Shown here: positions 34,539 through 43,195 of the stretch, one piece after another | How the letters are laid out: each line of letters starts with the position of its first letter | Position numbering within the stretch: position 1 is the stretch's first letter | Notes under the pieces: model-generated | What the model was told of the DNA's origin: nothing | What the model saw: the letters and a program-made list of their open reading frames with translations, nothing else | Databases searched by the model: none | From: DASCNA01 sp036011305 | Lineage (GTDB): Bacteria; Verrucomicrobiota; Lentisphaeria; Victivallales; GWF2-38-69 | Direction: 5' to 3' | Length of the DNA: 53,225 nucleotides | Assembly (NCBI GenBank): GCA_036011305.1 | Contig: DASCNA010000249.1 | Coordinates: 1 to 53,225 of the forward strand | Position numbers and translations under genes: made by a program

Positions 34539-34770
34539 GTTTAATAATCCTTTGTTATTGCTTTAGTAAATAATACTTGAAGTTAATAAGAATAAATATC
34601 AGTTTTATCAAAAAATATATGAATGTGAGTATTTTTGTGTATAAAAATCTGAAAAATTTGATAATATATATTAAGTCTTTATTTAAATAATCAAAGCTTT
34701 AAATAAAAAGTTTAATATTTTTTGTCTATATAGGTCTGGAACTTTATAATTAAGAAACAAGGTTATTTTT

Positions 34771-35481
34771 ATGGATAGTTTATTTTTATTTTTGCTGACA
34801 ATATTGGTTGTAATTGTCGTTGTCAGAATAGGAGCAGTTGCTTTTGAGCTTACCGGTATGAGCTGGAGTCAGGCAAAATTTCAGGCATTATCATGTTTTA
34901 CCTTAACTGGTTTTACTACCAGAGAGGCCGAATCTATTATAAACCATCCAGGTAGAAAAAGAATTGCTTCATTAATGATGGTCTTTGGCTATGCTGGCTC
35001 AGTATCTCTTTTTGCTACTTTTGTTAATTTTCTCGGGAAAATGTTTAATTCAAATGCCCATTATAAGCATATACCGTTCCTGAATATCAGGATACCTAGT
35101 TTTGTTGAAGGTTTATTGGCTGTTCTATTATTGATTATAGTACTTGGACTTATTTATAGATTTTTCTTCAGGACTAAGTTATGGGTGATGGTTACTCTGA
35201 AAATAAGAGACAGAATGAAGAAATCAAGTATAGTTAACCCTGCTACATTTGAGAGTATGTTGATCGGAGAAACCGAGTATGGTATAATAAGAATTTTCAT
35301 TGATGAGCATAGTTTGTTTTGCAATAAAACTATAAAAAATAGTGGGTTTAAAGAAAGTATTGGAGCCCAGATACTTACAATTGAAAGAAATAATAAAGCA
35401 ATTCCAAATCCAAAAGCCGATGAAAAAATCCTACAAGGTGATATATTATACTGTTTCGGAAAAAGAAAAAATTTAAAATAA
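34771..35481 (+). CDS. Membrane protein with pore-loop-like segment and TrkA-C domain
   Basis: A 236-residue protein. The first half has hydrophobic segments (about 3-22, 68-90 and 112-134). Between the first two is QALSCFTLTGFTTREAE, which resembles the filter loops of TrkH-type K+ carriers. The second half (about 150-232) is a TrkA-C/RCK-C-like fold: FCNKTIKNSGF, GAQILTIERNNKAIPNP, ILQGDILYCFG. This suggests a small regulated ion channel or transporter of the inner membrane, but TrkH-like function is inference, since a full TrkH has four such loops. It ends 7 bases before rnpB. Confidence 0.65.
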   Translation: MDSLFLFLLTILVVIVVVRIGAVAFELTGMSWSQAKFQALSCFTLTGFTTREAESIINHPGRKRIASLMMVFGYAGSVSLFATFVNFLGKMFNSNAHYKHIPFLNIRIPSFVEGLLAVLLLIIVLGLIYRFFFRTKLWVMVTLKIRDRMKKSSIVNPATFESMLIGETEYGIIRIFIDEHSLFCNKTIKNSGFKESIGAQILTIERNNKAIPNPKADEKILQGDILYCFGKRKNLK

Positions 35482-35488
35482 GAAATTT

Positions 35489-35838
35489 TGCGGTGTTAGT
35501 AGGCAGCTGCTCAATGCAAATTGAGAGGAAAGTCCGGACTCCATAGAGCAGGGAGTCCTGCAATAGCAGGATACTTTGGACAATACGCCAGAGTAAGGAA
35601 AGTGCCACAGAAATATACCGCCCTTTTGCTTATGCAAATAGGGTAAGGGTGAAATGGTGGAGTAAGAGCCCACCGGGTTATCGCGTAAGCGGAATCGTAA
35701 GGTAAACCCCTCCTGGAGCAAGGCCAAATAGGGGATTCGCTGCTGCTCGTGGCTATAATCCCGGGTCCTGGCTGCATAGATAGATGGTTGCCAATCCTGT
35801 TTCACAGGATACAGAATCCGGCTTATTCTAATGCCGCA
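35489..35838 (+). ncRNA. rnpB: RNase P RNA (type A)
   Basis: The catalytic RNA of RNase P, which trims the 5' ends of tRNA precursors. P1 forms from TGCGG (35489-35493) and CCGCA (35834-35838). The conserved core GAGGAAAGTCCGGACTCC-like block (about 35523-35542) and the CR block near the 3' end (ACAGAATCCGGCTTAT, about 35811-35826) are present. CRIII-type GTAAGGGTGAAATGGTGG-like sequence is around 35643-35660. Length of about 350 is typical of type A. A T-rich run after P1 likely ends transcription. No CDS overlaps it. Confidence 0.94.
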
Positions 35839-35851
35839 TTTTTCTTTTTTT
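35839..35851 (+). terminator. T-run after rnpB
   Basis: TTTTTCTTTTTTT-like tract directly behind the P1 stem of rnpB. P1 plus this tract can act as a Rho-independent terminator. Confidence 0.5.
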
Positions 35852-35882
35852 ATTCACTAACGTATAATTAGAGGAAAAGACA

Positions 35883-36401
35883 ATGGATGCTGATTTAATA
35901 AAAAATGCTATCAGGAATGTAAAAGATTTTCCAAAACCAGGTATTTTGTTCTATGATATAACCACTGTACTGCAGGACGGTAAACTCCTTTCTTTAGCTA
36001 CTGACCTTATGGATAATAATTATCAAGTCAAACCTACAAAAATAATTGGTATTGAATCCAGGGGGTTTATTTTTGGAACAGCTTTAGCTTATAAACTTGG
36101 GATCGGACTGGTTACTGTCAGAAAAAAAGGTAAACTTCCATATAAAACTTATGAAGCTTCATATGCTCTGGAATATGGTGAAGCAACATTGGAAATTCAT
36201 CAGGATGCCCTTGAAAAGGGAGATAGGGTTGTGATAGTAGATGATCTTTTAGCAACAGGTGGAACAGCTGAAGCTACTGTTAAACTGGTTAATAAATTTG
36301 ATGTTCAAATTCTTGGAATTGAATTTTTAATTGAACTTGAAGCACTTCAGGGAAGAAAAGTACTTGCAGGAGAAAATGTAAATACTATTATTAAATATTG
36401 A
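35883..36401 (+). CDS. apt: Adenine phosphoribosyltransferase
   Basis: Apt turns adenine and PRPP into AMP in purine salvage. The 172-residue protein has FPKPGILFYDITTVL at the start, IGIESRGFIFGTALA, GLVTVRKKGKLPYKT and the PRPP-binding loop VVIVDDLLATGGTAEA. Length is exactly typical. GAGGAAA lies 6-8 bases upstream. First gene after rnpB in a long plus-strand group. Confidence 0.96.
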   Translation: MDADLIKNAIRNVKDFPKPGILFYDITTVLQDGKLLSLATDLMDNNYQVKPTKIIGIESRGFIFGTALAYKLGIGLVTVRKKGKLPYKTYEASYALEYGEATLEIHQDALEKGDRVVIVDDLLATGGTAEATVKLVNKFDVQILGIEFLIELEALQGRKVLAGENVNTIIKY

Positions 36402-36450
36402 TAGTTATGTTGTAAGCTGCATAATAATTATAATTGAATGACAAAACAAT

Positions 36451-37233
36451 ATGATATACGCGATAATTAGTGATATTCATGCTAACTCTGAGGCTTTTGA
36501 GGCGGTACTAACTAGGTGTTTTGAAGAACATATTGATAAATTTATATGTCTTGGTGATATTGTCGGTTATAATGCAAGCCCTTCTGAGTGTATAAAAATG
36601 ATTAAGAATCTGGATATAGAATTTTCAGTTTTGGGTAATCATGATGAATACGCAGGAAGCGACATATCTTTGATTGGCTGTAATCCTTTGGCAAAAAAAG
36701 GAATTTTTTGGACTAGAGAGCAACTGACTAAAGATCAAAGGAAATGGCTTATGACCCCAAAACTTAAAATTGTAAACATAAAAGATAAGTTTACTCTTGT
36801 CCATGGTACACTGGATTCTCCAAGTTCATGGGGGTATATATTTGATGCACATGATGCACATGACAATTTTATATATCAGATGACTCAGATAACCTTTTGC
36901 GGTCATACCCATATCCCTGCGCTGTTTATAAAAGATTCTTCTATTCATGATGAGCAGAAACAAATATCAGTGTATAAACCATGGAATAATATAGATATTT
37001 TTGAAAGTGAAGTTTCATTAAAGCTTGATAGAGACATGAAATACTTAGTAAATCCAGGTAGTATCGGGCAGCCTCGAAATGGTGACCCCAGAGCTTCTTT
37101 CTGTATTTTTGACACAAGATCAAGAGTATTAAAACGAATATGCGTAGAATATGATATTAAAGCTGCGCAGGACAAAATTAAAGCTGCAGGTTTGCCGGAA
37201 GAGCTTGCTTATAGACTTGAAAAAGGCTGTTGA
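36451..37233 (+). CDS. Calcineurin-like metallophosphoesterase
   Basis: A 260-residue protein with the five metal/phosphate motifs of the superfamily: ISDIHAN, CLGDIVGYN, VLGNHDEYAG, LVHGTLDSP and FCGHTHIPALF, ending NPGSIGQPRNGDPRASF. This arrangement is seen in YfcE/MJ0936-type and diadenosine or cyclic-nucleotide phosphodiesterases; substrate unknown. 49 bases after apt. Confidence 0.9.
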   Translation: MIYAIISDIHANSEAFEAVLTRCFEEHIDKFICLGDIVGYNASPSECIKMIKNLDIEFSVLGNHDEYAGSDISLIGCNPLAKKGIFWTREQLTKDQRKWLMTPKLKIVNIKDKFTLVHGTLDSPSSWGYIFDAHDAHDNFIYQMTQITFCGHTHIPALFIKDSSIHDEQKQISVYKPWNNIDIFESEVSLKLDRDMKYLVNPGSIGQPRNGDPRASFCIFDTRSRVLKRICVEYDIKAAQDKIKAAGLPEELAYRLEKGC

Positions 37234-37271
37234 TATTATTATTAATTCTTAATTAGTTATTGCAAGGAATA

Positions 37272-38396
37272 ATGAAAAAAGCTTTTGAACCTAAAATTGT
37301 CAACATAAACGATATCAGAGCTATTGATAGTACTGATCAGAATATAAAAAAAATACTTATAATTAAGCCAAGCAGTTTAGGGGATATATTTCATGCGTTT
37401 CCTGCTTTTTATCTGCTGAAACGATATTTTCCTGATGCTGAAATTGACTGGTTTATTAATATTAGTTTTGCCCCGATTCTTTCTTACATTGAAAAAGATT
37501 TAAACAGAGTAATTCTCTTTAGACGTAAGGATTTTAAAAATTGGTTTAGAGCAGTTAAGACATTTTTAAATTTGTTTTTTGACATTAGAAAGTCTAAATA
37601 TGATTTAGTTATTGATATGCAGGGATTAATGAGAAGTGCTATATTTACATTTATTGCAAGATCAGGTAAGAAAGTTGGTTTTTCTGATGTTAGAGAAAAA
37701 ATATCTACTTTAGCCTATCACAATAAAATAGATATTCCTGAAGATATAACACATGCTATAGATAAAAATATATATTTGGTTGCATCAATTTTCAAAACAG
37801 ATCATAGCGTTCCTGATTATATTTTACCAGTAAATGAGAACATAAACATAAAAAGAATCCTGCAAAGTAAAAATATTGAATCAGGTGACAGATATATCAC
37901 AATTTCGCCTGGGGCAAGATGGACAACAAAAACATGGCCGCCGGAATTTTTTGCAAAAATATCCGATGATATTACTAAGGAGCATCCTGACATTAAAATT
38001 GTATTAATAGGTTCAGGTGCAGAAATAAAAATAGCTAAAAAATTAACTGATTTATGTCTTATTGCAAAACCAGTTTCTACTGTAGGGGAAACCAGCCTAG
38101 CAGAATTAGTGGAGTTGATCAGAAACTCAGAATTGCTTTTAACCAATGACAGCGGGCCAATGCATATTGCCGCTTTTCTTAGAGTTCCTGTGTTTGCACT
38201 TTTTGGCCCTACATATCCTGAGAAGACCGGTCCTTACTGGGAATGGCATAAAGTATATCAATCTGAAAAAGGCTGTATTAAATGTTTGAAAAGAGACTGC
38301 TCTGTCAATACACTGGAATGTCAAAAAAATATTGAAGATGAAAAAGTAGCCCAAGATATAAATAATAAGTTAAGTGAAGTATTAAAAGATAGGTAG
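37272..38396 (+). CDS. Glycosyltransferase family 9 (heptosyltransferase-like)
   Basis: This 374-residue enzyme has the GT9 signature: ILIIKPSSLGDIFHAFPA at the start of the Rossmann fold, ISPGARWTTKTWPPEFFA in the middle, and LTNDSGPMHIAAFLRVPVFALFGPT near the C-terminus. GT9 enzymes add heptose to the inner core of lipopolysaccharide at the cytosolic membrane face. Start at 37272 chosen because AAGGAATA stands right before the ATG. A Cys-rich tail (KGCIKCLKRDCSVNTLEC) is also found in WaaC/WaaF relatives. Supports a Gram-negative envelope. Confidence 0.9.
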   Translation: MKKAFEPKIVNINDIRAIDSTDQNIKKILIIKPSSLGDIFHAFPAFYLLKRYFPDAEIDWFINISFAPILSYIEKDLNRVILFRRKDFKNWFRAVKTFLNLFFDIRKSKYDLVIDMQGLMRSAIFTFIARSGKKVGFSDVREKISTLAYHNKIDIPEDITHAIDKNIYLVASIFKTDHSVPDYILPVNENINIKRILQSKNIESGDRYITISPGARWTTKTWPPEFFAKISDDITKEHPDIKIVLIGSGAEIKIAKKLTDLCLIAKPVSTVGETSLAELVELIRNSELLLTNDSGPMHIAAFLRVPVFALFGPTYPEKTGPYWEWHKVYQSEKGCIKCLKRDCSVNTLECQKNIEDEKVAQDINNKLSEVLKDR

Positions 38397-38398
38397 CT

Positions 38399-39262
38399 AT
38401 GAAAATCATAAAATTTCTTTTGACTGTTGTTTTGATATTAGCCTCTTCTGTTTCCTTTGCTCAAATAGGTATGAAGTTGGCATTGAACAATAAAAGTTAT
38501 TTAAAATACGAAAAAATTTATGCTAAGGTTACTTTAATGAACCAGGCTGGACATCCTATAGTGTTTGGCTTAAACCCTAAGCTTAATGGAAATATTAAAT
38601 TTGAGATAGAAACCATATCAGGAAAAACTCCCGTACCTCTGAATAATAATTATAAGGTTGAAGGCAAAGTAATTTCTCCTGGAGAAAAAGAGGAGTTTAT
38701 CATACCGCTTACAAGCATTTATAATTTTCCAAACGTTGGCAGATATAAAATTAAGGCTATTGTAGAACACTCCAATTTTACAGCATCTTATCAGTCGAAC
38801 TCTATATATTTCCAAATAGCAAAAGGGCATGTTGTATGGAGTACAACTGTCGGCGTGCCGACGTCCAAAGTGCCTGAAAATGGAAATATAATCGATAAAA
38901 GAAAGTATGTTATTTTAAGGTATTTTGACGGCAAGGACAAAATATACTGTCTAAAAGTTGAAGATGATAAATATGTGTATGGTGTAACCAAACTTGGCGT
39001 TGATATTGGAACTCAGAAACCTGAATGTAAAATTGATAGATTTTCAAGACTTCACATACTTGTACAGACAAGTTCAAAAATTTATTCTTATTTTGTTTAT
39101 GATATTAACTGTCAACTGGAGGAGAAGGCGGTATATCGTAAGTTTATTGAATCAGTACCTATGCTTACTGAAAATAAAAAATTGGGTAAAATAGAAGTGT
39201 TTGGTGGTATTGAAGCACAGGAGGGAAGGCATTATCTGGAGTATAATGAAGCTCCTTATTAG
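38399..39262 (+). CDS. Secreted protein with N-terminal beta-sandwich domain, unknown
   Basis: A 287-residue protein with a signal peptide (about 1-21, ending SFA before QIGMK). The next part (KLALNNKSYLKYEKIYAKVTL onward, to about 140) reads like an immunoglobulin-like or BsuPI-like fold: alternating strands, a GHPIVFG turn, SPGEKEEFIIPL, and NVGRYKIKAIVE. Such YLxYE openings occur in uncharacterised secreted proteins. The rest has no match I know. It follows the GT9 gene by 2 bases, so it belongs to the same transcript and may act in the envelope. Confidence 0.7.
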   Translation: MKIIKFLLTVVLILASSVSFAQIGMKLALNNKSYLKYEKIYAKVTLMNQAGHPIVFGLNPKLNGNIKFEIETISGKTPVPLNNNYKVEGKVISPGEKEEFIIPLTSIYNFPNVGRYKIKAIVEHSNFTASYQSNSIYFQIAKGHVVWSTTVGVPTSKVPENGNIIDKRKYVILRYFDGKDKIYCLKVEDDKYVYGVTKLGVDIGTQKPECKIDRFSRLHILVQTSSKIYSYFVYDINCQLEEKAVYRKFIESVPMLTENKKLGKIEVFGGIEAQEGRHYLEYNEAPY

Positions 39263-39314
39263 GCTGAATTTACATCTGCAAAATACTATGAAATGATTAG
39301 GTGGGCGGTGAGAC

Positions 39315-40109
39315 ATGATAAATGATTTAGTTGTTAATATAAAAGATGCTGACCTGTTTTTAGGTGGGAAACAAATATTATTTAATGTAAACTGGAGAGT
39401 TAGGCATGGGGAACATTGGTTTATTTTAGGGCCTAACGGTGCTGGGAAAACTACTTTAACCAGAATGATTCTAGTTTATATCTGGCCTAAATACGGCTCT
39501 GAAATAAGTATATTAGGCAATACTTATGGTAAATGCGATCTTTTTCATGTCAGGAAAAAAATTGCCTGGATAAGTCCCTATCTGCTGAAATGGACTTCGA
39601 ATTCAAAATGGACAGTTCAGGATGTTGTAATTTCAGGTGTGGACTCTACTGTAGGACTATACCGAAAGGCTACTGATGATGAAATTGAAAAAACCAAAAA
39701 ATTCTTGACTGCATTGGATGCACTAAAACTGGAGAGAAAATCTTTTTTGGATTTATCTTCAGGTGAACAGGTTAAGGTATTAATTGCAAGAGCTTTAATG
39801 TCCGAAGCTAAAATAATGATACTTGATGAGGCCTGTGTACATCTTGATCTAAAAAGTCGTGAACATCTATTGGATATGCTTAAAAACTTGACACAGAGCA
39901 AAGAGTCTCCTTCAATAATTTTTGTTACTCAGAGAATTGAAGATATCATACCGGAATTTAATAAAGGTATGATGCTTAAAAACGGTAAAGTCTTAGCAAT
40001 TGGTAATAGAGACGATATATTGAAAGTGAATAATATCGAAAATTTATTTGAAATGAATGTGGAACTTGTAAAAACCAAGAGAAACAGATATTGGCCAATT
40101 GTAAAATAG
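39315..40109 (+). CDS. ABC-type ATPase, stand-alone (ModF/YlmA-like)
   Basis: A 264-residue ABC ATPase: Walker A GPNGAGKTTL (39-48), Q-loop ISPYLLKW region, signature LSSGEQVKVLIARALM (one Gly replaced by Ser), Walker B IMILDEACVHLD and the switch region IIFVTQRIEDI, with Gln in place of the usual His. No permease is encoded next to it. Proteins of this short type (COG1119) act as orphan ATPases with unknown partners. GGTGAGAC upstream is the ribosome site. Confidence 0.88.
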   Translation: MINDLVVNIKDADLFLGGKQILFNVNWRVRHGEHWFILGPNGAGKTTLTRMILVYIWPKYGSEISILGNTYGKCDLFHVRKKIAWISPYLLKWTSNSKWTVQDVVISGVDSTVGLYRKATDDEIEKTKKFLTALDALKLERKSFLDLSSGEQVKVLIARALMSEAKIMILDEACVHLDLKSREHLLDMLKNLTQSKESPSIIFVTQRIEDIIPEFNKGMMLKNGKVLAIGNRDDILKVNNIENLFEMNVELVKTKRNRYWPIVK

Positions 40110-40130
40110 CTAAGAGGATAATTAGCATAT

Positions 40131-41312
40131 ATGAGTTATAAAATACAGAATAATAATCCAGATAAAGATCATTGGGAAGCCGAATTTGATATAGCCGGAA
40201 CAGGGGATATGGCGTTCTCTTATAATAATAGAACTTTGCTGAAAAGCAGAGGAACAGAACTTGGGATGCTTAAAGAACTTAATGGGATAAGTGAATATAC
40301 ACGTACGCATACTTCAGAAAAAACTGACTGGCAATGGGTTGATTCAAAAACGATACATCCTTTTGGCTCTGAACCGGTAATAAAACGAAAATGGGAACAG
40401 GCTTCAAATCACATAAAAGTTGTTACAGATATTACTCTTCATTCAGAAACCCCAATGAAATATATGAAGATAGATACTCTTGAAGTTCCTGGGAAATGGT
40501 CGAAAATTTTAATAATCGGGCAAAATAGTATAGATGATTTAAATATTTCAGTTAAAGAACTTGATGTAGCTTCACTAGAGAAAAATGAATATAAATTTGA
40601 CTGTATTCCGTTGGTTGTTCTGTTCAAAGCTGAAGATGGTACTATGCTTGAAGTTGGAACTGGTTATGATTTGTGGCGATGGAGTCATGCTGATAGATAT
40701 GAAGCAGAATGTAACTATTCTCTCATATTTAAAAGTGACGGCATATTATTTAACAGACAGCCTTTTGTATGGAATAATGATCATGCCTTTCCAAGAATTA
40801 ACCTTAGATTTACCTGGTATTTTGCATGGGGCTGTGAATCAGAAAATAGCACTGCTGACGTTGCTAAAAATATTCTAGAGATACGTAATAAAAAGATGAC
40901 AGTAAATAAAATTACTGATACTAATAGCTATAAAATTGACAATTCTCTCTGGCCTAAAACAGCTATTGCAGAAAATAATAATAGTTCTATTGTTACTCCA
41001 TGTTTCAGTTCTAGGCAGACAGGAAACCTTTTAAAAAAGTGGTTGAGATCTCTTTTTCCCAAGGTAGAATCCACCGGAGAAAATATAATATTAAACAATA
41101 TTGATCCTGGTTTATGTCTCAATTCATCTCATATGGAAAGAGGCAATAACAAAAATACTCTCCACTGCGATTATCTTTATATAATGTCCTTATGGGAATG
41201 GGCCAATAAATATTTAGGAGAATTTGAGAGTAATTTTTTAATTAGCATCAGAGAAGACTCTTTATTTAAAAATTTACCTTCCGCAAAAGGTCTGGAATTT
41301 TATAAATCATAA
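40131..41312 (+). CDS. Uncharacterised 393-residue protein
   Basis: I do not recognise this protein. It has no signal peptide or membrane segment, so it is probably cytosolic. It is rich in aromatic residues; the first 240 residues look all-beta (AFSYNNRTLL, TDWQWVDSKTIH, DLWRWSHADRYEAECN, INLRFTWYFAWGC). The C-terminal 120 residues are more polar, with WLRSLFPK and CDYLYIMSLWEWANKYL. The mainly beta first part and the many Trp could suit carbohydrate binding. It starts 21 bases after the ABC ATPase, so the two may work together. Confidence 0.75.
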   Translation: MSYKIQNNNPDKDHWEAEFDIAGTGDMAFSYNNRTLLKSRGTELGMLKELNGISEYTRTHTSEKTDWQWVDSKTIHPFGSEPVIKRKWEQASNHIKVVTDITLHSETPMKYMKIDTLEVPGKWSKILIIGQNSIDDLNISVKELDVASLEKNEYKFDCIPLVVLFKAEDGTMLEVGTGYDLWRWSHADRYEAECNYSLIFKSDGILFNRQPFVWNNDHAFPRINLRFTWYFAWGCESENSTADVAKNILEIRNKKMTVNKITDTNSYKIDNSLWPKTAIAENNNSSIVTPCFSSRQTGNLLKKWLRSLFPKVESTGENIILNNIDPGLCLNSSHMERGNNKNTLHCDYLYIMSLWEWANKYLGEFESNFLISIREDSLFKNLPSAKGLEFYKS

Positions 41313-41363
41313 AGATCACTTAATAATATATTTTTTTTTGTTCTAATCAAGGATAGATATTAA

Positions 41364-42017
41364 ATGTCTTTAATTTTGAAAATTATAGATTGTTGCTGCT
41401 CTGCTATATGGATTGCTATTCTGTTTCTGCACAAAATAGTTTGCTGGTGCTGTATAGCTGTTGTGTTTATATTATTTGCTGTTTGGACTTCTATTGGTGA
41501 AATTAGAATTTTCAGTAAACCTTATAAAAAAATTAATGATTTTTTTAGGAAATTTTATCCACATGTGAAATGGTTTTTTATCCTGATTTCCAATATTTAT
41601 AGTTTTTTATTACAGAAAATTACAAAATCCATAAAATTGAAGCGTTGTTTTGCCGTAGTATTAATTGTTGTTTTGGCTTTTTTTATCTATCCACCTTCAC
41701 ATTGGAGACCATGGTATTTATATCAAGTAGGAACCGCATCTTATTATGGCAAAGGCTTCCATTATAAAAAAACTGCCAGTGGAGAAACTTTTTATCCATG
41801 GTCTCTTACTGCCGCAAGTCGTACTTTACCGCTTGGCACTGCTGCAAAAGTAGTGAATGTTAAGAATGGAAGAGTTGTTTATGTTAAAATAAATGATAGA
41901 GGACCATTTGTTAAAAGCAGAATTCTGGATTTATCTCAAAGAGCTGCAGAAAAGCTCGGTATGCTGAAAGCAGGAACTGCTACTGTAAAAATATATACAC
42001 ATATAGAACAAAAATAA
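41364..42017 (+). CDS. RlpA-like septal ring protein with N-terminal membrane helices
   Basis: This 217-residue protein has three hydrophobic segments in the first 110 residues (about 5-23, 27-47, and 93-109) and then a double-psi beta-barrel of RlpA type (about 125-214): GTASYYGKGFHYKKTASGE, AASRTLPLGTAAKVVN, VKINDRGPFVKSRILDLS and AAEKLGM. RlpA proteins bind or cleave denuded peptidoglycan; the catalytic Asp of NDRGP is kept. Usual RlpA proteins are lipoproteins; membrane anchoring by several helices is less common. No SPOR domain is present. Confidence 0.88.
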   Translation: MSLILKIIDCCCSAIWIAILFLHKIVCWCCIAVVFILFAVWTSIGEIRIFSKPYKKINDFFRKFYPHVKWFFILISNIYSFLLQKITKSIKLKRCFAVVLIVVLAFFIYPPSHWRPWYLYQVGTASYYGKGFHYKKTASGETFYPWSLTAASRTLPLGTAAKVVNVKNGRVVYVKINDRGPFVKSRILDLSQRAAEKLGMLKAGTATVKIYTHIEQK

Positions 42018-42235
42018 ATTTTATAAAATTAGTCAATATATGTGAATATTAAATCTGTTTATGTGCTTTTAAGATTATTTTACTTATTCAAACATTCTTC
42101 CTATAGAAAAATCTGTCAATCATCCTATGTTATTGTACGCGTTTAAGTGGTTAAATAAGATTATATATGCATAAATTGTTTGATCTAAAAGCAAATTTTT
42201 TCTACTATATCATATAGATCAGAGGGTATGGAGTT

Positions 42236-43165
42236 ATGAGTTTAATAATAGGCGTTGACGGTGGTGGAACAAAAACTATTTATAAGGTATTTGACAGAGA
42301 TGAGAATAAAACTTATGAATTTATAGGTCCATCAATTAATTTTTATTCTGTTGGGGATACTAAAGCATGCACTGTATTCAGTGAAATGATGGACGAAATA
42401 GAAAAATCACTTCAAAAAAAATGCGATTCGATATATATAGGTAATGCTGCTTTAGGCATTGGGGATGAGTTAATGGATAATCATCCCTTTATGCAGCAGG
42501 TTGCACGATATACTCCACATTTTAAAGTAGTAAGTGATTTGTATATAGGTCTTAAAGGTGTCGGGTCTTCTCCGGCCATATTTCAGATTAGCGGGACAGG
42601 ATCAATGGGGATTGCTGAAAGTGAATCAGGTGAGCTTTTTACAATTGGAGGATGGGGACCTCTTCTCGGTGATCAGGGCAGCGGTTATTATGTTGGCCTT
42701 ATGGGGATTAGAGATGCGATAAAAGCTTATGAGAAGATAGGCGGAAAAACAGTTCTTGTAAATAAGCTAAAAGCTTTTTTTTCTATAGATAAACTGGATG
42801 ATATCATAGAAAAAGTTTATAATCCTCCAATTAAAAAAAACGTTATAGCCGGTTTTGCCGTTGATGTTATAATGTCGGCAGAACAGGGAGATGCTGTGAG
42901 TATAAAAATAGTTGAAACGTCTGTCAACTATCTTGTTAAATATATTATACAGCTTCATAACAAATTAAATAAAGTTGATGTATGTCTTGGAGTTTATGGA
43001 GGATGTTTTCAGAAATCAGATTATTTCTTTGAGCTTTTTAAAAATTCTCTAGGCAGAGAAAGGAAAAATATAACTGTTAAGTTTCCGGAATACTCTCCGG
43101 ATCAGGCAGCCCTGATTCTTGCAGGAAAATTAATAAAAGTTGAAATCCCTAAAAACGTTTTATAG
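42236..43165 (+). CDS. BadF/BadG/N-acetylglucosamine-kinase-type sugar kinase
   Basis: A 309-residue ASKHA-fold kinase: phosphate-1 loop IIGVDGGGTKTIYKV at the start, SGTGSMGIAE (phosphate-2) and GGWGPLLGDQGSGYYVGLMGI with the typical GD(x)GS segment of eukaryote-like GlcNAc kinases. It probably phosphorylates an amino sugar. GGAG lies 5 bases before the ATG. First gene of a three-gene unit with a COG4821-type SIS protein and a GlmU-like nucleotidyltransferase; the 218 bases upstream hold its promoter. Confidence 0.88.
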   Translation: MSLIIGVDGGGTKTIYKVFDRDENKTYEFIGPSINFYSVGDTKACTVFSEMMDEIEKSLQKKCDSIYIGNAALGIGDELMDNHPFMQQVARYTPHFKVVSDLYIGLKGVGSSPAIFQISGTGSMGIAESESGELFTIGGWGPLLGDQGSGYYVGLMGIRDAIKAYEKIGGKTVLVNKLKAFFSIDKLDDIIEKVYNPPIKKNVIAGFAVDVIMSAEQGDAVSIKIVETSVNYLVKYIIQLHNKLNKVDVCLGVYGGCFQKSDYFFELFKNSLGRERKNITVKFPEYSPDQAALILAGKLIKVEIPKNVL

Positions 43166-43195
43166 ATTGTTAATTTTAATTAGGAGTGGTGGATT

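Noticed and set aside
35473..35805. Minus-strand ORFs across the rnpB region
   Set aside because: They are the antisense of RNase P RNA, whose structure explains the open frames.
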